Shown in pieces: positions 48,892 through 60,000 of a stretch of 60,000 bases of DNA (positions within the stretch are counted from its first letter, which is position 1; each line of letters starts with the position of its first letter). Made by a program: the position numbers and the translations under genes. Source of the DNA: Apostichopus japonicus (Eukaryota; Echinodermata; Holothuroidea; Aspidochirotida; Stichopodidae); NCBI RefSeq assembly GCF_037975245.1, contig NC_092574.1, forward strand, positions 24,458,713-24,518,712. The letters are read 5' to 3'. Under the pieces are notes generated by a model that saw only the letters and a list, made by a program, of their open reading frames with translations, was not told the origin of the DNA and did no database searches.

Positions 48892-51147
48892 TAGCCTACT
48901 ATATAACTATAACCTACATCCATTCGTTCTGTTTTATTCATTTGGATAGAAATATTTTAATTATACTTAGTAGGTAATAACATCGTTATTTGTGTCTCTC
49001 TATAATGGGTTTGTTAATAGACAACAACCAAAATTAAAAACAATTAAGAAAAAAAGGAGGATAAAACGGAAGACGAGAGACCGTGCAAATGAGAGCGATG
49101 GAGAGATAAAATGAAAACGATGATGGGACGATATGGTTTAATGTACAATACGTGTAGACATTTTATATGTATCAAAAACATTGATAGCTACAAGCACTAA
49201 AATTGAACATATGCCTGTTTCATGTATTTATTGTGTTATTTCGTTTTCGTTATAAGTAAGAGAAACTCTGTTTATGTTTTTTTTTTGGTGTTGTTGAAAG
49301 GAGGGGAATGTTTATCAGCTAGTAATTTCTTTCTTGATAATGCTTTGTAACTGTTGACCGTGTTCTATATATAGACTTTTATCACAACCGAAAGTTAACT
49401 CCCTCTTTAAATAAGATTTAACAGGTTATCATATTATGAGATTTTAGAGAATCCAAGAAAATATGAGTAAATATTTATTATCTTATCCGACGGAATTTGT
49501 ATTCGTGGATGTTAGAACGTGATTATACCGGAAACCGCAAACGACGATGTTTATAAAACCGAATTACGTCCACATACATATTTGTCTTCCAATTTGTCGT
49601 TTCTTGTACTCAGTTATGAATTTTGATGACATTTCAAATCTCTGAAGTGTCCCTCAGATTCCATTTTTTCAATTCGTTTTATAATAGACAATTCACCTGG
49701 GATTTTTTTATCGTTCAGAAATCCCAAAGCAAATGTTTAATTTCCCAAGTCACCATATTTGTATTGCATTTGTAAATATTTTCACTTGCTGTACGTCGCA
49801 CACTAAATAATGATTACGTTATGAGAGACATAGAGAGAGAGTGAAAGAATATGACAAAGAAATTGCATCATAATATCTGCATGAATCAGTGACATATTGG
49901 CCCATAAAATTATGCCAATTGCATCTAGATATGAATATCACTGACATAATAATATATCACCATAGCAACACTAATTTCGGTCCTTTCTTTCTGTTACTTT
50001 TGAGAATCATAATTCAATGGGACACTAATTTTCATTACTTTTGAGAGTAACAGATTTTTTTGTTATCTAATTTGTTCTTGAACCGTTGCCGAACGTTATT
50101 TTAACTTTCAATTACGCCAAAGGAAGCAATTTCTCGACCAGATATGATTCAATTATGTTACATTTCAATTATTTAATTGGAACAATAAATGTTTCGAATA
50201 AAAGACACTTTTCTTAATTTTGTTGTAACTTCCGGAAATATTATATCTTTTATGGAAAGATAGAAGAAGAAGAAGACAAAGAAGAAGAAGAAGAAGAAGA
50301 AATAAAAAAAAAAAAAACCTGTCAGCCTTTGCTGGAAGGTGGCTAACAGGCTATCAAAAATATCACCTCAGAGATACATTGAACAGCAAATAAGGAAAAT
50401 GTGAACGTGGTAAAAAAAAAAAAACACATACACACAAAGAAGAAAAAAAAATTAATAAAAGAAAATTAATTCAAACTGGATTTTTTTTTTGCGATGGATC
50501 AATATAATTTCTAAAGACATGGAAGTAGAGATATGGCTTCTATTGATTTCTAAAGCAAGAGAGAAATGTGATCAACCGAAGAAATCTTATTTGTGGTCAC
50601 GTGATTAATTGAAACACATTTCAGGCAAATTGTTACCTTTAAGAGAGAGAAGTAGAGAAGATAGAGATTGACAGAAAGAGAGAGAGAAAAGGTGGAGAGA
50701 GATGAAGAGAGAGAGAGGTGGAGAGAGAGGTGGAGAGATAGATGGAGAGCTTTAAGAGAGCGAAAGAGCAAAAGAGAACATAATGATATTAAAGATGAAC
50801 ATGATTGTATAGATTAAACCAGCTGGAAGCGTTTACTTATTAAAATTAGATGTCTCCTTTCCACCGCTATGCTGAATCATTCAATTGGGAATATTTCTCG
50901 CAAATTATCAGGAAATATTGTCTCCTCTCCAAGACAAGAATAAGACTAACGATATACGACTTTTATATATTTTGGATGCGAAATAGGCTAAATGTATTTT
51001 CCGCTCTGAAAAATGTCGGCAGCCTATGGGCTTATATACGTGATGATGGATGTGTTGAAATTATGTCCTGTTTTTCTGTAGATTTGAAGCATGCTTGGGG
51101 AGGGGGTTGGTTGGTTGCTTCATCAATTTCTGACGAGTTTTACTAAA

Positions 51148-51189
<42 letters not shown>

Positions 51190-51984
51190 TATATATATAT
51201 GTTGCTTATAAATATGATTTCATTTGTTCAAACAACATAAGCTGATTGTTTCACCAAATGAAAACTATGATTATTCGTAGTGAGTACGGTAAAGAAAGAC
51301 ACATTTTTGCTCGCAAGGCTACTAATGTCCAGCTTGCTTTAATCATACACAAAGAGAGGGGAAAGCAGGTCGAAAATATAAACGGAAAATTTTTTAGACT
51401 ATATAGTCAAGCTTTATGGGTTACATTGTGAAAGAAGTTTGCATCGATATGGTATCGAAAATATATCAAACTCAACTCGAAAAGCTATTTCATGTGCATC
51501 TCTTCATAAAATATTTTAATTCCTAACTCAGATTGTCCTTGCAAGTTATTCGTTTTTGCGGGCGAGGTCACGTGTGTCATGACGATGCTACACAAGGGTA
51601 GAAAGGTTTTATGCAGTATTATGATAGTAATTCCAATCCCCCCCTCTCTCTTATACCACCCTTCCTTGAAGAAGACCTTTCTTCGAATCCATGTGTAAAT
51701 AATTCTAAAGGAGTGAAGGGAAAAGAAATAGAAATCCTCTCTTCCATCACCCGCCCCAACCCTCCCCCTCCCCCTCCGCCTCGTTTTTGCCACCCTTAAC
51801 AATATTTCATCGTGCTCGACAGGCAAGGAGGCATGTAATAATGCAATTTGTTCTAGAAAAACGTGGAATAAAAAATTCTCCCATGTCAGATCGTACACAC
51901 ATTAAACACATATAACCCCCCCCCCCCCCCCCCCAATTTATATGTTCCCGTGAAGCTTCAAACAACCGGAGACCGGAATGCCGG
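48892..51984 (+). repeat. Direct duplication Y, first part (block A copy 3 plus block B)
   Basis: Block A (48892-49575) continues without interruption into the sequence matching 12836-13920 and then 22915-24192, giving the empty site of the 9-kb element at 50662-50663. It includes (GAA)n at 50264-50303, (TA)n at 51152-51200 and a C17 run near 51917. Confidence 0.85.
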
Positions 51985-52180
51985 ATCTCATGAGTTTCTG
52001 GTACGAGATACGAAATACACCCCATGAAACTCATGTCGACTTACCACATACGCCGTATTTATGATATAGTCTTGGTTTTGACAAACATTGTATAAATGTC
52101 ACCACGTAGGAGCGTTTACTTACAATAATACATTGTATGTCGCTTCAAGGTACAATCCACGCACGGTTGATGCTTATGTA
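51985..52180. other. 196-bp segment present in Y where X holds the Ginger-like element
   Basis: Flanked by CCGG (51981-51984) and CGCCATACGG (52181), the same sequences that flank the transposon in X. It begins with an inverted repeat (CATGAGTTTC at 51990 and GAAACTCATG at 52026). It is probably ancestral sequence lost from X, but insertion in Y is possible. Confidence 0.55.
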
Positions 52181-54839
52181 CGCCATACGGTACATTTCGT
52201 GCGAGTGGTAACGTGGACTGCATAATCAAAAACTTTACATGGAAGTCATGTGTTGATTATACATATATGCGAAGTTTCAAGTATGGTACGTAGTAGATGA
52301 ATTCAATTATTTCACACGGTGTAGGATTGAGAAAGGGAATTTAGTGACCTCCCCCACCAGTTGCTAGATATCTGCTAAAATGGCCACAGTGTTTGAACAA
52401 TTACTATACACACTACGTTCATTTCGCTGATACTTTATACGGAGAGATATAGAGAGGGAGGGAGGGGGGCATTTGAGCTATAGCCATGTTTCTGTAATAA
52501 TTTTGGTTTTATTCAAGATCAAAATATTCTAAATCTTAAAATATGCAAAAGTGGTATAGAAACAAAGCCTGGACTGATAGCAAAGTCGCCCAGGAAAGAA
52601 ACTGGACACGAAAACCAAACTACAGAACGACTGATCCGCTCTCAACCCCAGTCCCCTTGCATCGGGACTGTGACTGTGTGACCATTGTCGGGTGTGCATC
52701 ACCATTCCCATCGAAGGGGAACAGATACTACAGAGTATCTTAGCTAAAAATGCCGAGAAGCGATGTACGTGTTGTATGTGTGTAAGTGTGTGTGTGTGAC
52801 GCCTGGCTTGTAAACACGGTATCTCAAGTAGGGAAGCTTGGAACAATCTAATATTTGGTGCATATGAGTACCACATTGAGTAGATGTGCCCTATTTTTTT
52901 GTTGCATGTGAAGGTCACCAAACGTCAGTTAGAGGCCAAAAACCAAAATATTAAAACAAGCAATAACTCCCATTGACAGGATCCGACATAGATGATATTT
53001 TGGGACCAGTTGTGAATGGGGTAAGGGATCATTTCAAAACATAACGGTCATGTGATCCAAGGTCAACAAAGGTCAATCAAGGGTCAAAAACTAGTATTTT
53101 TGCAATAACTTGAGAACCAAATGTCCGTCAACATTGGGAGTTACGCTATTGTTATCAGGGAGTCGACCCGCATCTAGATGACCTTTGACCTCAGGTTGAC
53201 CTTCGGTGACCTTAATCAGTTTGTTGGGTAATTTGAATTTTCGTGGCAATAATCGGATCTCAAAGGTACCTTCCGATCAAAATGGTCCATAGTTGACCCC
53301 TGTGCGACCTTCGTGTGCTTTTTGAAATCAGTCAAACTACATCTGACCGCGAGGTCAAAAGGTCAAACCTCGAAAAATATGCTCATTTTAGGCGATACGG
53401 GGCAAAACAAAACAAAACAAAACAAAGAAAAAATTGTCAATATGTTGATATATGATAGAGCTCTTTGTGCTATATATAGGAACCAACTCCCGCTTCAATC
53501 GGACACCCAGTTCTCAAGTTATGGGGAGCCAAAGGTTGGTTTTGATACATTTCTAGCAATAGCATTATGTGTGTACATTGTAGGCCAAACAAATTTTAGG
53601 ACAGAGTGCACCTCATCAAGAGGAACATTTTTGATACAAGCCATCAGGTCATCTAAGGTCATTCAAGGTTGATTATGTGCAAAACACTGCCAGCTTAAGC
53701 TAATTTTTGCAACAACTTCTAGTCACGAAGTCTGACATGGCTGGTATATTAGGAAAAGTTGTGAATGAAGTAGGGGCACATTTTCCAAAATAACCGTGAT
53801 GTGATCCAAGGTCACCAAAGGTCATTTATCGGTCAAAATGTGTTTTTTCTGAATAACTTGTGAAACTACCACTGACAGGGTCCGAAATGGTTGATATTTT
53901 GGGACTAGTTGTGAATGGGGTAAGTGATCGTTTCCCAACATAACGGAAATAGGATCCAAGGTCAACAAAGGTCAGTTAGGGGTCAAAATATAGTATTTTT
54001 GCAATAACTTGAGAACCAAATGTCCATCAAGGTTGGGATTTTAGGACAGAGTGCAAATCATCAAGGGGAACATTTGTGATAAAAACCATTAGGTCATCCA
54101 AGGTTGCTTATGTGCAAAAAACTGCCAAATTATGTTACGTTTTGCAACAACTTCTAGTCACGAAGTCTGACATGGCTGATATATTGGGACAAGTTGTGAA
54201 TGAATTAGTAGCACGTTTTCTAATATAATCGTGATGTGATCTACGGTCACCAAAGGTCAATTATGGGTCAAAATGTGTTTTTTGGCAAATAACTTTTGAA
54301 ACTACCGTTGACAGGGTCCGACATGGTTGATATTTGTGGACTAGTTGTGAATGGGGTAAGGGATCGTTTCAAAACATAACAGTCATGTGATCCAAGGTCA
54401 ACAAAGGCCAATTAGGGGTCAAAAACTAGTATTTTTGCAATAACTTGAGAACCAAATGTCCATCAAGGTTGGGAGTTACGCTATTGTAATACAATAGTCG
54501 AACTGCATTTGGGAGACCTTTGACCTCAGGTTGACCTCCAGTGACCTGCATTAGCTTCTTTCAAGTTGATTCTTTGAAGTTTCGTGGGCATATTCCAATC
54601 TAACTTGTCCATAAGTGGACTCCTCTGCAACCTTATTGTGCGAAGTTATTAGAGATTTGGTTTGGTTTTGTAATACTTAGTGTGTGGATTCATAACATTG
54701 AGTACAAGAACCCTATTGTTTTTGATGGAGGTGTGTATAACCACGTACAGTAGACTGACCTGTGTTAGCATGCCATATTGTCATTGTAACAGCTAGTTCT
54801 GGTTATACTAACAAGCAGAATTCTAGTGCATTGAAGTCA
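52181..54839 (+). repeat. Direct duplication Y, continued, with AGGTCA satellite
   Basis: It matches 30552-32906 and then 34092-34435 directly, skipping the 1.2-kb insertion of X. The AGGTCA-rich array runs about 52905-54545, with the same DR4 pairs as X near 53060, 53813, 53955, 54246 and 54391 (the last mutated to AGGCCA in one half-site). Confidence 0.85.
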
Positions 54840-56084
54840 TCGAAACCTCAATGCATTTTGCATTCTGGTTAGTTCCCGGCTGCTTCTTTCATGAGCAGTT
54901 TTGAAGAAGCTGTAGAGAATGACAAATTTGAGGTCAGATAAGCTGTGAATGGGGAGATTAAAGTGTTTAGCAACAGGGAAGCCTGGGTTATTTTTTTGCG
55001 GATACTTAGTTTGTGGTTATTAATTAAACCGAAGCCTGAACTTAGTGCTGGTTTCGCCAATATTGGTGACCTGGGGGCACTTGTAACAACGAGGAGGTAG
55101 ATGACATTGGCTGAGTCGCAACCAAATCTACCAGGTCTCAGAGTGGTGCCTGAGGCCCGGTGGAGGAAAGCGGGGGAGGGGTCGAGTTGTGTGCACACCA
55201 GGCATCTCGGTTTGTTACAAGTGATGTTACCACTATCAGGCTCATTACTGGGTGGGGCGAGATTAGTTCGAACCAGCACTGAACGAATGTTACGTGGTCG
55301 TCTATAGGCTATTACAGGGGGAGCTTTGAAAAGTTCAGCTATTGTTCGTCGGAACCTAGAGTGCCCCAAGCTTGTTTGATTTCATTCAAAAGGGGGTGAA
55401 GGGAGGGGTGGTAGGTGACAACGAGGGGTAGTCTATCAGAATCAGATTTGTTACGATAGGTTAGGAGACTAGATCGTTGTAGAGACAGAACCCGTTTGAG
55501 GTGGAAGTTAAGTAGTCGGTACGGGTATCCCCTTTTGAGGAAGAAATCAAGCAGTTCAATGGCCTTATTAAGAAAAGTTTGCTCACGTGAGCAGATACGC
55601 CGGTATCTGAGTAATTGGCTGTAGACAATGGAATTTTTGGTGTGGCGGGGATGAAAACTATTAAAGTGGAGATAAGAGTGCCTATCAGTTGGTTTGGCAT
55701 ACACCGATGTCTCTATTTTGTGATTTTCGATCATGACGATTACATCGAGGAAGGGTATTTGCTTTGTGGACCGTTCGGTGGTAAACTTTATGGAATCGTG
55801 AAAATCATTGGCAAACGTGAAAAAGTTGTCCAGTTCTTGTTCGCCCTTATCCCATAACATAAAAATATCATCAATATATCGTACATAGATATATGGTTTG
55901 TAAGAGGATGAAGAAATTAATTCTTGTTCCAGGTAATGCATAAAAATATTAGCATATGAGGGGGCCATTTGGGTACCCATGGCTGTGCCTTTGGTTTGCA
56001 GATAATGACGACCATTGAAGGTAAAATTATTATGCTCAAGTATAACTTAATGAGCTGCGATATCTCACAATGTTGTGTGACATC

Positions 56085-56085
<1 letters not shown>
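54840..56085 (-). pseudogene. Penelope-like reverse transcriptase fragment, copy Y
   Basis: This is the same element as 34435-35608 but less damaged: one 213-codon frame (55980-55339) covers MGTQMAPSYANIFM, YIDDIFMLWDKG, IPFLDVIV, TDRHSYLHFNSFHPRHTKNS and the thumb through TYHPSLHPLLNEIKQAWG. An overlapping frame (55369-54869) continues with the linker CNKPRCLVC, then GCDSANVIYLL and a GIY-YIG domain with LINNHKLSIRKKIT, frameshifted after it. A one-base deletion near 56045 separates the upstream QLIKFI part. The element's N-terminal half is replaced by (TA)n. Confidence 0.85.

Positions 56086-56087
<2 letters not shown>

Positions 56088-56160
<73 letters not shown>
56088..56160. repeat. (TA)n microsatellite
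   Basis: TA repeat truncating the PLE fragment; 56472-56645 and 56930-57050 are further long TA arrays within the Y-specific extra sequence. Confidence 0.9.
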
Positions 56161-56163
<3 letters not shown>

Positions 56164-56471
56164 CCGACGCGGATTAAAATAATCCGAACTTCTAAAACTT
56201 CTGCTCTATTCAGCAGAAATCAGTAAGTCGCTTTGCCTTTACAACCATGCCGACATCTTCGCTATAAAACAGTTTCAATTCCTGCTACTCCTTGTCACTT
56301 TCGGTGATCATGCACTGAAGAAGAGCTAGTTTTGCTCGAAAGCTCTGCAAAAACCAAACATTGGCTGTTTTACTTCCAATCACTTACCTAATTCAATTAT
56401 TGTATCTCACTCGAGATCCAGCCTTTCTCTAAATGCAGCATAGTTGTTTAACAGTTTTTCCGTTATTCCTA
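56161..56471 (+). other. Y-specific sequence with a hammerhead-like PLE motif
   Basis: This segment between TA arrays is missing from X. It contains CTGAAGA (56315-56321), a GAGC/GCTC hairpin after one extra A, and GAAA (56338-56341), then GCTCTGC. Stem III lacks the expected U, so it looks like a relic. Most likely part of a Penelope-like terminal region. Confidence 0.4.
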
Positions 56472-56482
56472 TATATATATAT

Positions 56483-56531
<49 letters not shown>

Positions 56532-56588
56532 ATCTATCTATATATATATATATATATGTATAGATATATATATCTATATATATGTATA

Positions 56589-56648
<60 letters not shown>

Positions 56649-56658
56649 TATTTGATAC

Positions 56659-56919
56659 CTTAGGTCGACAGTGTATGGTAAAAAAAGCGATCTTAGGTCG
56701 ACAGTGTACCTTAGGTCGACATTTCAGTGTACACCTAATGTTTTTGCTACCATTTTAAGAAACTTTTATATTGTCGGAAATAGCTTCATCATGTTCTCCG
56801 TCCTCTAAAACGTTCATTTACAAGGTTTGGTTAGGGTCGGTTCAGGGTTAGGGTTAGAAAAAAGGGTTAGGGTTTGATAAATTTAGTGTGTAATTAGTCA
56901 ATGTAAATGTCGACCTAAG
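56659..56919. mobile_element. MITE-like element with TTAGGTCGACA ends
   Basis: CTTAGGTCGACA at 56659 and TGTCGACCTAAG ending 56919 are perfect 12-bp inverted repeats, embedded in (TA)n. The left end repeats the motif three times (56659, 56692, 56710). The interior includes several TTAGGG units (56829-56873). Confidence 0.7.
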
Positions 56920-56932
56920 TTATATATGTATG

Positions 56933-56970
<38 letters not shown>

Positions 56971-56994
56971 CATATAATTTATATATATATATAT

Positions 56995-57050
<56 letters not shown>

Positions 57051-57051
<1 letters not shown>

Positions 57052-58410
57052 ATAATTTATAAACGATGAACATGGATCATGGTCACGGTTGTTATCAGGT
57101 GTTTTGGTTTACTTGAAGTTTTTTTTTAACTGTTTTCTACTTCGCCGTCAGCTTTACGGAGATCATCGATTTGATAACCGAACGACTAGCATATATTCAA
57201 ATTTCTCAAGAGATGTTTGTCAAAGAAAAACAAAAATTTCTCCCAAATACATGACTACGAGGACACCTTGACACTACTACGTATAGGCTATATAAGAAGA
57301 CTGATTATTAGAGAAGACTTCAAATTCGATCTTGATACTACATAACTAAATAGATATTAGGCCTATACGGCGGGAATGCAGCGGAGGGGAAGGAGGGGGG
57401 GGGGGGGTGAATGTCTTTGAGAAAATCAGTTGACAACTTCTTAGACTTTCAATCATTTTAAATTTCAACAATAAATTCCATACCATTCGATAAACTATCT
57501 TTATTAAAGTTGGTACGTAGAAGACGCCAGATAACGATTGAAGAACATTTAAAGATCTTATCCTAAACCGTACTATGGATCTCAAATAACTCAGTACAGC
57601 GGAGTCCGTTCATCATTTTGTTAGTGCCATGTCAATATATTTCAAACGGTCAAACATTGTTTGCTCTATTTTTTTTTTGGGGGGGGGCGATTCGTTTCTC
57701 CATTTATTCGCGGGTTGAGTTTTTGTCCCCGGGTGACCCTTATCTCTGTCTAAACACCCCCGTATGCATTTCTAAGATCCGAAGGGAGAAGTATCTTGAT
57801 CTGCTTCGTTGGATTTGGGCTGTCGGAGTTCTGCTGGAAAGGATTTCTGACATAGCTTATACATCTTAAGTGATATAAGCAACCTTTGAAAACAAAAGTG
57901 AAGTATGGTTTCCACTTCGATGTTTCTTCAGCGCTTTTGGAATGTGACAGGTTTCCGCAGGAAATGAAATAGAGAATAGACTAAATAGTATAGAAAGTAC
58001 TAGTATAGAAAGTACTAGACCGTACTTGGAAATGGATAAATATGAGTAAATCTTTCAAGATCGTATCATGCATGATGCATACAAACTTGAGTGCAGATCA
58101 TCTGAATTAATACAGCCTATACCATTCAAATTGTTAAGTTATTAACATTTAAAGTTGTGTCAGAATGTTTGAAAATTCTCATTTTACTCAAACTCGATGC
58201 CGAACTCCTCATCAGGCTGTTCGGGCTCCGTTATCACTGCAGGGGTTTGGCACGAGCTTCTTTTATTTGCTGTGGCTACCTTGATTAATATACAACCCAT
58301 ATATGGGTACGACGTCATGTTTATTTGTTGTCGTTTGCCATAATATTAACAACGCATATCATAGAGTTGAAGTCAAGACGAGAAATCCTTGTCAGAACCT
58401 CCCAGTTTTA
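57051..58410 (+). repeat. Direct duplication Y between PLE and LINE
   Basis: It matches 35723-37075 with small homopolymer differences; no gene recognised. Confidence 0.8.
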
Positions 58411-60000
58411 GGCCGCCTTCAATAAAACGTGATATCAGGTTAAATGGGAGTTTATACCATTCCAAGGCAATCCACCCCATAATGAGAATTCCATCATCGG
58501 TGTAGTGTACATACCACCAAATGGCTCATTGGCTGATTTTAAGACACACACGGAAAACATATTTCTCACTATAACCAATCACCAGAGTACTGTGTATAGG
58601 CTACTATGAAGGGTTAAAACATTAACTTGTCCAATTTTAGTAAGTCTATAAAGATGTTTTAAACATTATGTAGTAATACCGTTTTTATGCTACGATAACA
58701 AAACCTACTCGTTTTAATAGTAATGTAAGTACTGTTATTGATAACATTATAACGAATGTTAATTTCTCTCTCACTACAGGCATACTCATTACTGAGTTAA
58801 GTGATCATATGCCTATATTCCTAAAGGTTCTTGACAGGACAAACAAGACAAACAAAACAAACAAGACAAAAGAGTCCTTTCATATACGAAATTTTAACAG
58901 ATTCAACATACCAGAATTTATTGATGATCTTGAGAAGGAAACATGGGATGAGGTGTAAACTAAAGTTGATACTAATTCAGCATACAACTTATTCTTTAAC
59001 ACTTTTAATTTAATTTATAATAAGTGCTCTCCTCATCTATTAATGACTAAAGGAAATAGACGCAAGAGAAACCATTCATGGACTACTAAGGGTAAACTTA
59101 AATCTATTAAAAGAAAAAACCATCTCTACAGACTATACTCAAAAGCTCCTCCAAATAGCAATAAAGAAACTTATGTTGCGTACCGAATCAAGTTAAACCA
59201 CACAATAAGTTTCTCTCGAAGGTTATATTTTGATAACAAATTCAAAGATAGAAACAATAGTGTAAATGATACCTGGGACGTAATCAATGAGGTTCTAGAG
59301 TGAGACCGTAATAAATCATCGTACCCATCTGTTTTCAAAGACGGCGATCACGAAACCAGCGACGATCAAGAAATTGCATACGGCTTTAACAATTTCTTCT
59401 TTAACCTTGGACCCTCACTTGCCAGCAAAATCAATCATATGTAAAATCAAACAACCCCATCTATGGTAATAATAGTATGAGAAACTCTATTTTTTTCCTA
59501 CCATGTCAGGGAGGAGGAACTTTTACTTGTAGCGAATCATTGCTTAAAGCCTAAGAAAGCAGCTGGGTATGATCAGGAGAGTTGTTATGGAACCCTTCCT
59601 GGTACGATGATTTCGCGCCAGATATTGTCAACCAGATATTACTTTCATTCTCACCCCTTACTGAAATATCTGTACCATATCGTTCACCACTGGGGTATTC
59701 CAAGATAAGCTGAAGATTGCTAAGGTCTTTCCCAGTTTTGAGAAAGGGGAATGCAATATGTACGAGAACTACCGACCAATCTCAATTCTCTCTTTTTATC
59801 TATGCTTTTCCAAAAGTATCGAACGTCTCATGTCCAACGGACTAATAAATTTCCTCCATGCTCATAACATACTATGCAAGGAACAATATGGATTCAACCC
59901 TGGTCACTCAACTAAGCTTGCCCTGGCAGATGCCATTTATAAATTATACGATAGCCTTGATAAGAAGAAAACATTTATTGGTATATTCTTAGACTTATCA
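58411..60000 (+). mobile_element. Non-LTR retrotransposon, copy C, runs off the window
   Basis: Counterpart of 37076-38640 in copy Y: GVVYIPPNGSLADF near 58500, SDHMPIFLKVLDR near 58803 with an extra repeat of ACAAACAAGACAAA-type, KGNRRKRNHSW at 59049, a KPKKAAGYDQ-like motif near 59550, and CKEQYGF.PGHST near 59876, then DKKKTFIGIFLDLS at the edge. Frames are broken repeatedly. By alignment with X, a further CD225-like gene copy is expected at roughly 61-65 kb. Confidence 0.8.

Noticed and set aside
56829-56873. Interstitial telomere (TTAGGG)n
   Set aside because: Only a few irregular units inside a MITE-like element; too short to argue for a chromosome-end fusion.

Overview
The window is nuclear DNA of a metazoan. 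It is AT-rich, its genes are interrupted by short GT-AG exons, there is no operon structure, and it holds tRNA-derived SINEs, a non-LTR retrotransposon, Penelope-like elements, several MITEs and long (TA)n arrays. The repeat repertoire and the CD225-like genes suggest a marine invertebrate, perhaps a deuterostome such as an echinoderm. That assignment is an inference from general character and not from a diagnostic gene. Most open reading frames in the window are chance or repeat-derived.

Two genes look intact. They are paralogues encoding 153-residue, probably two-pass membrane proteins of CD225/dispanin type. One is on + (exons 5850-5880, 6018-6163, 7969-8109, 8594-8737). The other is on - (43598-43568, 43421-43276, 41071-40931, 40048-39905). 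All four coding exons have the same lengths in both copies (31, 146, 141 and 144 bp). The genes lie in the two arms of an inverted duplication (about 4030-12294 against 36200-45990) and face each other across roughly 31 kb of repeats.

A second, direct duplication runs from about 12295 (copy X) and again from about 48892 to the window end (copy Y). It contains an AT-rich block (also present at 82-775), satellite DNA with paired AGGTCA half-sites, a Penelope-like RT fragment and a non-LTR element. X therefore continues into the second CD225-like gene, and Y should do the same beyond position 60000.

X and Y serve as filled and empty sites for each other. By comparing them, X is seen to carry (i) a ~9.0-kb insertion at 13921-22914 with terminal inverted repeats, a TA target duplication and a preserved empty site in Y, holding a spliced five-exon gene of an unplaced family; (ii) a 6.36-kb Ginger-like DNA transposon at 24193-30551 with TGT...ACA ends and a decayed, spliced integrase; and (iii) a 1.2-kb insertion at 32907-34091 with short inverted ends. 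The 9-kb element itself holds further nested elements, including a 2.5-kb one filled with TTAGTCGGT-type repeats and an hAT-type MITE.

The most interesting features are the 9-kb TA-inserted element with its unusual cargo gene, four hammerhead-like motifs of shared design associated with Penelope-like sequence or (TA)n tracts (one forming half of a 170-bp palindrome), the DR4-type AGGTCA satellite, and the modular direct plus inverted amplification of the CD225-like gene.
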